Source of the DNA: a virus
Direction: 5' to 3' (one strand)
Virus record (IMG/VR): IMGVR_UViG_3300010392_000795
Location: 1 to 31,635 of that record
Length of the DNA: 31,635 nt
Position 1 is the first letter of the stretch; each line of letters starts with the position of its first letter. Under the pieces are notes generated by a model. It worked only from the letters and a program-made list of their open reading frames with translations. It searched no databases and was not told the DNA's origin. Shown here in pieces: positions 1 to 6,891 of the stretch. Made by a program: the position numbers and the translations under genes.

Positions 1-1618
1 CGCTGTGAGTATGTCCTGTGTTCAACTTGAACCCTAGCTTAGAATACTGTAGCGGAGATCCACGAGAACCGTTGCATCCATCATGTCCATGGATACCAAG
101 TTCAATACCTCCGCCGTAGTCAGGGCATATGACATAGCTCTCAGTATTCGTGAGGACTGCTACATGACGGTACAGTTCTTTGCTACTTTTAGTGAGCGCT
201 TCTTGCATGAGTGCCCAGTACAGCGATCCGCCAGTACCAAGACGATGCTTCAATAGGTTCCACTTATGCCATGCAATAACATTCATAGGGTCTTTGGCAT
301 TGTTCACATCAGAAATCCAACGCATAAGCTGGATATCTTGATGGTTGCTATCTGGGTTAACAATCTGACTATCAGGTACGGTAGCATGCATTAACGTAAG
401 TTGATCCATAGCACTATCAAACGCATACTCTACACGTGCATGTCGCTGTTCACGCATATGGAATCGATCATTAATATTATGACTATTTCGCGCAGTGAAG
501 TCAATAAGATCATGTACCACTTGTTGTCGTGGCTGGAGTTGTCCTGCTAAGCTATCATGATTAGCCCACGACGCATTAGCTACCTGAAGGTCTAGCTTCT
601 CTACATGAATATCCCCATAGTTAATAGCCTCAACACGATGTCCTGCATCAATGAAACCATCCGAGCTATAGTGTTTATCCATGAAGTAGAAGTTGCCATC
701 CTTATCAGCCACAAGCTGGAAGGCAAACCATACCCCATCATCACCTACCTCTACATATAGTGCAGCGTACGTATGATGGAAGCTGGCTTTCTGGCCTGTC
801 TTCTTCTGAATATAGTTTCGCTGAGTTACACAACCTGTTGTATATAGGAAGCGTGGTTCCTCTTGGTAGCGCGACGCTAGCGAACGCATAGCCACCTTAG
901 CATGTGGTATAACACCACTAGCATTACGTGTATAGCTATCCATACCAGACAACGGATCAGCAGCGGTTGGAATGATGTCTAGCTCACCGCACCACACGAG
1001 AGTGTCAGCTAGATTAATACTGCTATCACTGAACTCTTCAGGTGCAATCGCCTTATCATACCACAAACCATCCTCCGCCGATGTACCTTCCTCTTTACTC
1101 ACACCACCACGCTGACGCCAACCAGCCTTGTTGTATGTGAACTTGCTGACCATGAGCTGTGCGTCCTGATCCTTACAGAACGAGCGGAGAGCAGCGAGGA
1201 AGCCCTTATGCACAACGGTGTTATTCTGTGCCGCAGTCAGGACAAAGCGCTTTCCCTGAGCCGCTGTACGCTGCTCGTCGGGTGCTGGGATTGTACCGCC
1301 AGCTAATGGCTTGAGTTTCGGAGCGCTCTTGTCGATAGCACGTATGCACTCAGCAGCACGCGCCCAGAAATAAGCCCACTGTACACGACCCGCCTTAGCA
1401 GAATGCACCATTGCCTTACAACGTTCACGCAGATGTTCTGTATCAGTCTCTTGTGCATACCGGATGAGCATTACACGAAGAACTTCAATAGACAACTCAG
1501 ACTTAGCTGTCTTGCATAGGCGTTTCTTGAACCGGCTGATACGATCTGTACCTGTTGCATTAAACGTATCACGAATACAACTCCGCCAACGTATCCAGTT
1601 AGGAGATATCTCAGTCAT
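1..1618 (-). CDS. Calcineurin-like metallophosphoesterase, C-terminus cut by window edge
   Basis: An uninterrupted frame of 539 codons starts at the ATG at 1618 and runs out of the window at position 1. The ATG overlaps the helicase stop as ATGA, implying translational coupling. Calcineurin-fold metal-binding motifs appear in family order in the C-terminal half: GDIH at residues 335-338, HDLID at 369-373 followed by RNSHN, SNH at 424-426 (the usual GNH position) with RW at 433-434, HGHDG at 510-514, and GHTH at 535-538 just before the edge. The first 330 residues carry no motif I can name. The family hydrolyses phosphoesters or nucleic acid with two metal ions; the place after primase and helicase suggests a DNA metabolism role (repair or recombination nuclease), which is inference. 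The last part of the protein lies outside the window. Confidence 0.85.
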   Translation of the reverse strand, partial: MTEISPNWIRWRSCIRDTFNATGTDRISRFKKRLCKTAKSELSIEVLRVMLIRYAQETDTEHLRERCKAMVHSAKAGRVQWAYFWARAAECIRAIDKSAPKLKPLAGGTIPAPDEQRTAAQGKRFVLTAAQNNTVVHKGFLAALRSFCKDQDAQLMVSKFTYNKAGWRQRGGVSKEEGTSAEDGLWYDKAIAPEEFSDSSINLADTLVWCGELDIIPTAADPLSGMDSYTRNASGVIPHAKVAMRSLASRYQEEPRFLYTTGCVTQRNYIQKKTGQKASFHHTYAALYVEVGDDGVWFAFQLVADKDGNFYFMDKHYSSDGFIDAGHRVEAINYGDIHVEKLDLQVANASWANHDSLAGQLQPRQQVVHDLIDFTARNSHNINDRFHMREQRHARVEYAFDSAMDQLTLMHATVPDSQIVNPDSNHQDIQLMRWISDVNNAKDPMNVIAWHKWNLLKHRLGTGGSLYWALMQEALTKSSKELYRHVAVLTNTESYVICPDYGGGIELGIHGHDGCNGSRGSPLQYSKLGFKLNTGHTHS

Positions 1619-2898
1619 ACCAGATCCTCGTCGTTAATAATGTCATCACCTGCTACGTCCTCAACGCGAGCACGCATAGGACGGAACGTTACTTGTTGTC
1701 GTGGATCTTTAACTTTACCGATCCTTTGTAGTTTGTTCTTGGGTATATTAATCCAGCGGGCACTCTCATACTCTGGTGCATCAATCTTACCAATCGTGAT
1801 AATGAAATCGCAAGCGCCTTGCTTTCCGGTCTTGCTATCCTTAAGTTGATCTTGTCTTGGATAACGCTCTCCTTCTGCATCAGCGGATAGCTGTGACGTC
1901 GCTAATCCTACACTGTCAAACTTAACAGCAAGCTCACGCGCACGACTATACAGCTCTTCTAGTACAAGATCTTTACGTGCTGCACTACTAAAGCTACGTA
2001 CATTATCAATCATGTCGTAGATACATAGAGCACCATCATGCTGTTCAATGTATCGTTCAATCTGTGACATTGATTTACCATGAATATCCAGAATACGAAT
2101 ACGATCTGTACGTCCTACAGCTTCTTCATATTTCTCTAACAGAGTACCATTCTTCTTGTACTCTATCAGCTCTGGCACAGTACAGCCAAGTGCAGCTTGG
2201 TATATACGAGGTATGATCCTACGTCCCGGTCCCTCGTTATTGAACCAGATTACGTTACGTTCTTTGGGTAGCTGTGGTGCTAAGTAGGTTATCTCAGATG
2301 CGATAGTTGTAGTCTTACCTACATCAGGTCTAGCCGCTAGGATACCAAAGTCACCGGGACGCAGGCCTCTCATGTAATCCCTGAGCGCACCTAGTCTCCA
2401 ATCGTATCCGCTTTCATCTTGATCTTTATCTAGGATACTTCCTATATCTTCCTGTACCCAAGCTTCTTGGTCTTGCTTGGCCGCTATTTTGTAGCGGTCC
2501 AACTCGACGGATACAAGACCCGCTAAGTCTGGTGTCTCACCCTCTTCGAATTGATCGATAGCATGTAGCAACGCTTGCGACATACCGAACTGACGGAAGT
2601 TATCTACGATTTGCTGCTCATCTTCCGCTGTAACAGAAGCCTTAACAGCTACCTTGATAATCTTTTCCTGTCGTTGAATTTCTTCTTTGTCCCACTTAGG
2701 ATACCATCTCTGCACAGCAGGTAGTATCATACGTGGGGAGATGACCTCAGCTTTAGGGAACTCTTCATAGTACCGGTCGAATAGCTTAAGAGCTTTGATA
2801 CTGCCTTCGCTGAGTTGCTTCTCGTTAATTGCCTGCCTGTATTCCTGCCAAGCGGAGCGCTTAGTCAGTATGTGTAGCAGGTTGACATCAAGCGCCAT
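1615..2898 (-). CDS. Replicative DNA helicase, DnaB/T7 gp4 helicase-domain type
   Basis: 427 aa protein with a DnaB-type RecA-fold C-terminal half. Walker A is RPDVGKT at residues 190-196; the Walker B region is LCIYDMID at 291-298; the TSQLS segment at 334-338 gives the sensor glutamine typical of hexameric helicases. The first 150 residues are helical and charged, matching a DnaB-like N-terminal/linker region. It would unwind DNA at the fork as a ring. The primase is a separate gene directly upstream; in T7 the two activities are fused in gp4. The start at 2898 has an AGAGG site and overlaps the primase stop by 11 bases; the stop overlaps the phosphoesterase start. Confidence 0.93.
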   Translation of the reverse strand: MALDVNLLHILTKRSAWQEYRQAINEKQLSEGSIKALKLFDRYYEEFPKAEVISPRMILPAVQRWYPKWDKEEIQRQEKIIKVAVKASVTAEDEQQIVDNFRQFGMSQALLHAIDQFEEGETPDLAGLVSVELDRYKIAAKQDQEAWVQEDIGSILDKDQDESGYDWRLGALRDYMRGLRPGDFGILAARPDVGKTTTIASEITYLAPQLPKERNVIWFNNEGPGRRIIPRIYQAALGCTVPELIEYKKNGTLLEKYEEAVGRTDRIRILDIHGKSMSQIERYIEQHDGALCIYDMIDNVRSFSSAARKDLVLEELYSRARELAVKFDSVGLATSQLSADAEGERYPRQDQLKDSKTGKQGACDFIITIGKIDAPEYESARWINIPKNKLQRIGKVKDPRQQVTFRPMRARVEDVAGDDIINDEDLV

Positions 2899-3733
2899 TT
2901 AGCACCTCTTGTATCTCCCTTTTGCTGTAATATTTCGGATCTTTGCTGGTCTGTATCAAACGCGGGGTCATCGAAGAGTATGTACTGAACAGGTTGACCA
3001 ATCGCCTTGCGCCTTTCCTCCCGCCATAATCTCCGTCGAACCATATGTTGATAGATGTAGTCCTGTGCATCAGTTGCGTGGTTATACGGTACGCCAGTCT
3101 CTCTGAAATATTTGTACCAAGCGTACACAAGGCTCTTTCCCCAGCTCTTGCTAGGATGAGTGCGGATATGTAATCTTCGACGATCGTTAGAGAGCAACGC
3201 TTCGAGGAAACGCTCTTGATACTCGTTAAAGGCGAAACCATACCCACAGGCATAGACCAATCGTTTATACATTTGTACCACCGAGGGCGCACATCGTCCC
3301 GCAGCGCTCTCCCGACCCAACAAGTCGGTTGCCCGTCCATATACACTGGGAATACCAGACGTTTGTATGTAGGGTTCAGTCGTATCCCATACTGATCTGC
3401 TGCGATAGGACTGATTGAACGTTTCGCTAGGTATACTCTCGATACCGAAAGTAATTGCTCCTCCTTCCAACCCCGACCGACCGAAGTCATCTTTAGCCCC
3501 GTAGGGATTGAGAAAGGCCCCGTTTGTTCCGGTATCACCGGAGTACGGAAGTCCTTGGACGATAGGACTAACTGCTCGTCTATCGATACTTTGCAACGAA
3601 AGCACCAACTGTGAACTCGTGTCTTCTCTCTGGTTACCAGACGGGAGCTGTCGTTCTTGCAACATCTAATTCTCCTACGTTCTCCGACACGTAACTCGTT
3701 AGCTAGTGCTTTAAGTTTAGCCTGCACGTCCAT
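2888..3733 (-). CDS. DNA primase with TOPRIM domain
   Basis: 281 aa. The N-terminus holds a cysteine cluster that looks like a phage primase zinc motif: C24-C25, then C44 and C47 (WCFRC), with H41 nearby; this is less regular than the four-cysteine ribbon of T7 gp4. A TOPRIM-like fold follows: VEDYISA with E186 and WFDGD with D233 and D235 as metal-binding acidic residues. It would make RNA primers for the helicase encoded immediately downstream. The ATG at 3733 is preceded by TAGGATAG. A second long open frame of 266 codons (2865-3665) overlaps almost the whole gene in another frame; I chose this one because it carries the primase motifs. Confidence 0.88.
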   Translation of the reverse strand: MDVQAKLKALANELRVGERRRIRCCKNDSSRLVTREKTRVHSWCFRCKVSIDEQLVLSSKDFRTPVIPEQTGPFSIPTGLKMTSVGRGWKEEQLLSVSRVYLAKRSISPIAADQYGIRLNPTYKRLVFPVYMDGQPTCWVGRALRDDVRPRWYKCINDWSMPVGMVSPLTSIKSVSSKRCSLTIVEDYISALILARAGERALCTLGTNISERLAYRITTQLMHRTTSINIWFDGDYGGRKGARRLVNLFSTYSSMTPRLIQTSKDPKYYSKREIQEVLNGA

Positions 3734-3742
3734 TATACTATC

Positions 3743-3883
3743 CTAGTCGTGCGCGTTATCTTGTTCCTCTGCGTTGATACGCTTACCGCATTCGGTATTA
3801 TCAAATACAGGAGTGTCTTCGGTCTTCTTATGGCGAGCAGCCGGGATGTAATCACCCCGGCTCTCAAAGTTCAGATACTTCAT
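3743..3883 (-). CDS. Small hypothetical protein, 46 aa
   Basis: An open frame of 46 codons fills the space between the 143-aa gene (stop at 3890) and primase (start at 3733). The product begins MKYLNFESRG and is mixed-charge with no membrane segment and one cysteine (E31-C32-G33). I do not recognise it. The ribosome site is poor: no clear purine run sits within ten bases of the ATG, so expression may depend on coupling to the gene six bases upstream. Tight packing between two real genes and a protein-like composition support it. Confidence 0.5.
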   Translation of the reverse strand: MKYLNFESRGDYIPAARHKKTEDTPVFDNTECGKRINAEEQDNAHD

Positions 3884-3889
3884 GGAAGA

Positions 3890-4321
3890 TTATACTTCAG
3901 ACAGAAGTGCTTCTTCTTCGTCAAAGTCCTTGTCAACTGCTTCCTGTGCTTCAGCGGGTGCTTCTTCAGCTTCTGCCTTTTCAGGAGCAGCGGTTTCAAC
4001 GTTCAGACCAGCGTACTTCTTGTCGGAAGGCTTCTTGATCAGGTTAGCAGATACCGCATCATTCAGACATACGCGGACAGAAGCAGCTTTGATACCTTCA
4101 CCGACTGCACCAGCAACAGCACCTTCAATGCCAGCCTTGACAGCGCGAGAGTTCGCAGCAACGATTTCATTGATGTTCAGCTCACGGCCAGCAGATGTTA
4201 CCAGCTTTGCAAACCAAGCAGCTTTATCTTGCTTCTCAACAGATGGAGACAGGGCCTTCTGCAGGTCTTCGGTCAGGTCAGAGACATCAGAGAAATCAAA
4301 TAGTGCATTAAGATCAGACAT
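3890..4321 (-). CDS. Hypothetical acidic-tailed protein, 143 aa
   Basis: 143 aa. The middle third is rich in alanine and glycine (around VAGAVGEG); the last 35 residues are a low-complexity Ala/Glu segment ending in an acidic tail (DFDEEEALLSEV). Acidic C-terminal tails occur on phage single-strand binding proteins, where they contact replication partners, but I see no OB-fold motif and do not call it one. It is the first gene after the promoter candidate at 4360-4386, with a 45-base leader, an AAAAGG ribosome site, and a run of replication genes behind it. A replication accessory role is inference from position only. Confidence 0.8.
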   Translation of the reverse strand: MSDLNALFDFSDVSDLTEDLQKALSPSVEKQDKAAWFAKLVTSAGRELNINEIVAANSRAVKAGIEGAVAGAVGEGIKAASVRVCLNDAVSANLIKKPSDKKYAGLNVETAAPEKAEAEEAPAEAQEAVDKDFDEEEALLSEV

Positions 4322-4352
4322 GGATTTACCTTTTCATGATAGGTTGATTGAT

Positions 4353-4366
4353 GGAAGACTTCTTCC
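4353..4366 (-). promoter_or_regulatory. Hairpin at the predicted 5' end of the replication transcript
   Basis: On the minus strand GGAAG-AAGT-CTTCC forms a 5-bp stem with a 4-base loop. Its first base is the predicted start base of the promoter candidate at 4360-4386, so the transcript would begin with a hairpin. This fits a 5' stabilising structure, which is inference. Confidence 0.45.
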
Positions 4367-4386
4367 GTTCAAGTAGGGGCAGGATA
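4360..4386 (-). promoter_or_regulatory. Phage-type promoter candidate, copy 1
   Basis: The minus strand reads TATCCTGCCCCTACTTGAAC followed by GGAAGAA. It matches the copy at 10390-10416 at 22 of 27 bases and lies in the only sizeable gap between the 79-aa gene and the 143-aa gene. Initiation would be expected at the GG (4366), as in T7-like promoters, where +1 is G. It would drive the 143-aa gene, primase, helicase and phosphoesterase. Confidence 0.6.
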
Positions 4387-4390
4387 CCCT

Positions 4391-4630
4391 TTACTTAGCG
4401 TTAAAGATGCCACGTGCAATGGCACCAATCTGTGATCGGTTCGGTTGACCGAGCATAATGAACTGCTCAGCACGCTGATACGCTGCCTGCTGCGCTTCTG
4501 TCCCCGGCTCACCCTTAAGCCATTTAAGCACACGCTTCATAACTTGGCGCATGATTGACTTGCGGGTCTTGTAGAGAAGACGGTTTGTCGCTGGGTTAGC
4601 CTTAGAGCTACGATAACGCGGATGTGACAT
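4391..4630 (-). CDS. Hypothetical basic protein, 79 aa
   Basis: 79 aa starting MSHPRYRSSK. The start at 4630 is chosen because a strong GGAGG lies nine bases upstream, inside the end of the preceding gene; the longer frame back to 4747 overlaps that gene and has no such site. The first 40 residues are very basic (many Lys/Arg, no acidic residue), the rest is neutral and helical. Nucleic-acid binding is possible from charge alone. I recognise no family. It is separated by one base from the 47-aa gene upstream, so the two are probably co-translated. Confidence 0.72.
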   Translation of the reverse strand: MSHPRYRSSKANPATNRLLYKTRKSIMRQVMKRVLKWLKGEPGTEAQQAAYQRAEQFIMLGQPNRSQIGAIARGIFNAK

Positions 4631-4631
4631 G

Positions 4632-4775
4632 TTATGCAGCCTCCGTGAATGCACGCTCGAATGCCACAGCCAATGCACCGCCCTTGCGGATAGCATGTTG
4701 GCCTGACTTACTCTTGCGGTAAGAAGCGTAGAACTTGCGGATATCACGGATAGGGCTATTTGATTTCTTAGACAT
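4632..4775 (-). CDS. Hypothetical basic protein, 47 aa
   Basis: An open frame of 47 codons from the ATG at 4775, with AGAGGA about seven bases before it. The product begins MSKKSNSPIRD and is strongly basic in its first 30 residues (KSKSGQHAIRKGG), ending in a short acidic-amphipathic tail. I recognise no family. Its leader carries the repeated 50-base element at 4788-4837, shared only with the 151-aa gene at 6892-7347. It ends one base before the next start. Confidence 0.7.
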   Translation of the reverse strand: MSKKSNSPIRDIRKFYASYRKSKSGQHAIRKGGALAVAFERAFTEAA

Positions 4776-4787
4776 GTTATGTCCTCT

Positions 4788-4837
4788 CGAATTTCTGATA
4801 GAAAAGTTGAAAGCCGTAGTGCTAGGAGTACGAAACC
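4788..4837 (-). promoter_or_regulatory. Repeated leader element, copy B
   Basis: On the minus strand this 50-base segment begins GGTTTCGTACTCCTAGCACT, continues ACGGCTTT, and ends AGAAATTCG. Compared with copy A (7360-7410), the first 28 bases agree at 25 positions and the last 9 at all positions, with a variable middle. It begins directly after the stop of the secreted protein gene and ends exactly 12 bases before an ATG, as in copy A. The conserved CCTAG could pair with the downstream ribosome site; this is inference. Confidence 0.6.
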
Positions 4838-5071
4838 TTACGTCTTAATACCCGGTGCACGTACAGTCTGACAGGCTGCTGCGATCACAACCTTGTCTTT
4901 TGGGTTATCTTCTAGATGTTCCAGTAGATCATCTGAGTTCGGATACAGACGCTGTGTCTGCTCCACCTGTGCTTTAGCTTCAGCGTTACAATCCTTTACG
5001 GACATAATGCCAGCATTTACTGCCTCCTGACCATTGACGGAAAGCAGTAACAGAATAAGAATAGCTTTCAT
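4838..5071 (-). CDS. Small secreted (periplasmic) protein of the lysis cassette
   Basis: 77 aa with a short hydrophobic N-terminus (KAILILLLLSV) and a likely signal-peptidase site near AVNAG around residue 21. The mature part has two cysteines (one in VKDCNAE, one in AACQTV) that could form a disulfide in the periplasm. No lipobox cysteine follows the signal, so a spanin lipoprotein is not supported. The AAGGA ribosome site is clear and the gene begins one base after the holin stop. Position after endolysin and holin suggests a lysis accessory role (inference). Confidence 0.72.
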   Translation of the reverse strand: MKAILILLLLSVNGQEAVNAGIMSVKDCNAEAKAQVEQTQRLYPNSDDLLEHLEDNPKDKVVIAAACQTVRAPGIKT

Positions 5072-5072
5072 G

Positions 5073-5462
5073 TTACTTCCTTATAGCCTTGATGATTGCA
5101 AGGACAGTACCAGTTGCAGCACCGCCTCCGAATAACGCATACACAGCGGGTTTGATAAACAACTCAACAGTCTGAGGTGGTAGCTTCTCAATGGTCCATA
5201 GATCTGGGTTCATTGATGCCAACACAACTGCTGCAGTGTATACCGAGATGCTAGTATACGTGATGAATAGTGGCCACTGTAATAGCGGAGACATACTGAA
5301 CTGTTCAAGCAGCTTAGCACGTTGCTTCCGTTCTTCTGACAGTGACTTCATAGCCTCGGCAGCTACAGCTACCCGGCCTGTGCTCTCAGTAAGCAGACGA
5401 TCCTCACGCTTAGTTATGAATGAGAAAGCTAACTTACCGAGATCAATGATAGTGGATATCAC
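5073..5462 (-). CDS. Holin-like membrane protein
   Basis: 129 aa with a GTG start overlapping the endolysin stop as GTGA. An N-terminal charged helical half (through SEERKQRAKLL) is followed by two hydrophobic segments, about residues 60-84 (LFITYTSISVYTAAVVLA) and 104-125 (VYALFGGGAATGTVLAIIK), and a short basic end. This layout is common in phage holins that sit next to a muramidase. It would form inner-membrane lesions that release or activate the endolysin. A second, different holin-like gene is at 14356-14583. Confidence 0.72.
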   Translation of the reverse strand: MISTIIDLGKLAFSFITKREDRLLTESTGRVAVAAEAMKSLSEERKQRAKLLEQFSMSPLLQWPLFITYTSISVYTAAVVLASMNPDLWTIEKLPPQTVELFIKPAVYALFGGGAATGTVLAIIKAIRK

Positions 5463-6607
5463 ACCGCTACCTGTGCAGTATACTCCATACGGAGCTTACG
5501 TGCATGTCGTTGATATAGCTTGTAGCCAGCAAAGCAGATAGCGATAGCCAGCAAGGCACCACCAACTGACAAGCCCACAGCAGCAAGGTCCGCCTTGATA
5601 TCGATAACATCAGATGCTACCTCGCTTAGTGCTTGCGGTAGATCAGACGACACTGACACTGCTACTGCACTGATACCACCAAGCACACTACCAGCCTGAC
5701 CAGACACCCGCGCCTTCTCGTTGCGCTTGCTCTCGATCACAGCATTGATACCTGCTTCCGTCATTGGACCCCACAGTCCATCGACTTCAAGCTTCTGATA
5801 CACGCCGAGACTGTTGATCTGTGTCTGCCATTTCCTGATGTTCGTCACAACATTCTTGTTGTCATCATATACCAGACCAGCCTTGGCACCGACTGTCTTG
5901 TAATGTTCCTTGTTGAACTCAACTTGTACCTGGATACGGTTGATCGCATTCGGCTTGTCCATCCAAGCGTACTTACGCTGCATACGTGCCATCTTGGTAT
6001 CATATGCATACTTCTTGTATCGCTTACCGTTATAGCCCAGAGCTACAGCGGCCCAGCGTCCATCACGAAGTGCCTTCATAAGACCATTATTCTGGCAGTA
6101 CCGCATGATACCGTCAATCTGGTTACCGGCGTTCATACTGTACGCATGTACCATATCATAAGCAGAACGATAGTCCAATGATACAGCATTGAAGCCCATA
6201 GTCTGTCCGAGGCCGAATGATGCACACTGCAAAGCAAAGCTAACCGCCTTGACTTCTGACCATCCCTCGTTATTCACGAGCTTGTTGACCAGCAGATCAA
6301 TCTGCCGCCAGCGACTTTGTTGACGACCCTGCTCGATCTGGTTCATATTACGTGATGCAAGACCAGCTTTCACGTACGCATCTGGGCGGATACCTTGTCG
6401 TACTAGCCGGCGGAATACAACATGACCTTCAAGACGGACGATCACATTGGATACTTCCTTGATACGCTCCGACCAGAAGCCAGAGGAATCAATAGTACAG
6501 AATGGATTGCCTGCACTCTCAACAGCCACCAACGCAGCAATATGCGAGACAGGGATCTTGTGCTGTAGAGCTACGTTAAAGCAAGCTCGAATGATGTTAT
6601 TTCGCAC
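5459..6607 (-). CDS. Endolysin: N-acetylmuramidase + peptidoglycan-binding domain + C-terminal membrane anchor
   Basis: 382 aa from a GTG at 6607, chosen because AAGGAG lies seven bases before it and because homologous domains begin just there; the frame extends upstream but without a ribosome site. Residues 1-190 match the DUF3380-type N-acetylmuramidase: VESAGNPF (E30), LEGH (E60, H62), and the FGLGQTMGFN and ALGYNGKRYKKYAYDTK blocks. A peptidoglycan-binding helix set follows at about 250-285 (IRKWQ, VDGLWGPMTE). The tail has a hydrophobic helix at about 340-362 (LSVGGALLAIAICFAG) and a basic end, so the enzyme may be membrane-tethered. It overlaps the 97-aa gene by 11 bases. Confidence 0.88.
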   Translation of the reverse strand: MRNNIIRACFNVALQHKIPVSHIAALVAVESAGNPFCTIDSSGFWSERIKEVSNVIVRLEGHVVFRRLVRQGIRPDAYVKAGLASRNMNQIEQGRQQSRWRQIDLLVNKLVNNEGWSEVKAVSFALQCASFGLGQTMGFNAVSLDYRSAYDMVHAYSMNAGNQIDGIMRYCQNNGLMKALRDGRWAAVALGYNGKRYKKYAYDTKMARMQRKYAWMDKPNAINRIQVQVEFNKEHYKTVGAKAGLVYDDNKNVVTNIRKWQTQINSLGVYQKLEVDGLWGPMTEAGINAVIESKRNEKARVSGQAGSVLGGISAVAVSVSSDLPQALSEVASDVIDIKADLAAVGLSVGGALLAIAICFAGYKLYQRHARKLRMEYTAQVAV

Positions 6608-6890
6608 TGGATTTCTCCTTTGGAGCCAGTTCAGGGTGGGTTGGTGGCGTTGCACCAGACAAAGACAAGAGCATACTACGTGCGTTACCTGCACGGTCGT
6701 TCTCTAGTCGAGTTCCTTTAGCTGTGAGTTCTAACGCATTCGCTTGAGCACGCAGAGCACCAGCTTGTAGTTCCATAGACTGAGCTACCTGCTCATTATT
6801 GTCCATGGCTTTGTCCAGCTCGTCAGCTAGGGATTTGAACTGTCCGAGAATGGCACCGACAGAGCGGGCCTGTTTGAATGGGTTCTTCAT
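6597..6890 (-). CDS. Hypothetical coiled-coil protein upstream of endolysin, 97 aa
   Basis: 97 aa from the ATG at 6890, chosen for its near-perfect GGAGG site; an in-frame ATG at 6944 lies inside the previous gene without one. Residues 10-75 are helical with heptad-like spacing (FKSLADELDKAMDNNEQVAQSM, alanine- and glutamine-rich), and the end is proline/lysine-rich. No membrane segment or signal is seen, so it is not an obvious spanin. It directly precedes the muramidase, one base after the 151-aa gene. No family recognised. Confidence 0.72.
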   Translation of the reverse strand: MKNPFKQARSVGAILGQFKSLADELDKAMDNNEQVAQSMELQAGALRAQANALELTAKGTRLENDRAGNARSMLLSLSGATPPTHPELAPKEKSSAK

Positions 6891-6891
6891 G

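Noticed and set aside
2865-3665. 266-codon open frame overlapping the primase gene in another frame
   Set aside because: It is unusually long for a chance frame, but the overlapping primase frame has the TOPRIM residues, cysteine motif, ribosome site and correct overlaps. This product shows no recognisable motif.
3749-4376. Two long plus-strand frames opposite the 143-aa gene
   Set aside because: They are antisense shadows: Ser/Ala-rich or Phe/Cys-rich products without ribosome sites, opposite a well-supported gene.
6608-6694. N-terminal extension of the endolysin
   Set aside because: It overlaps the 97-aa gene heavily and lacks a ribosome site; the GTG at 6607 has a well-spaced AAGGAG and the domain begins there.
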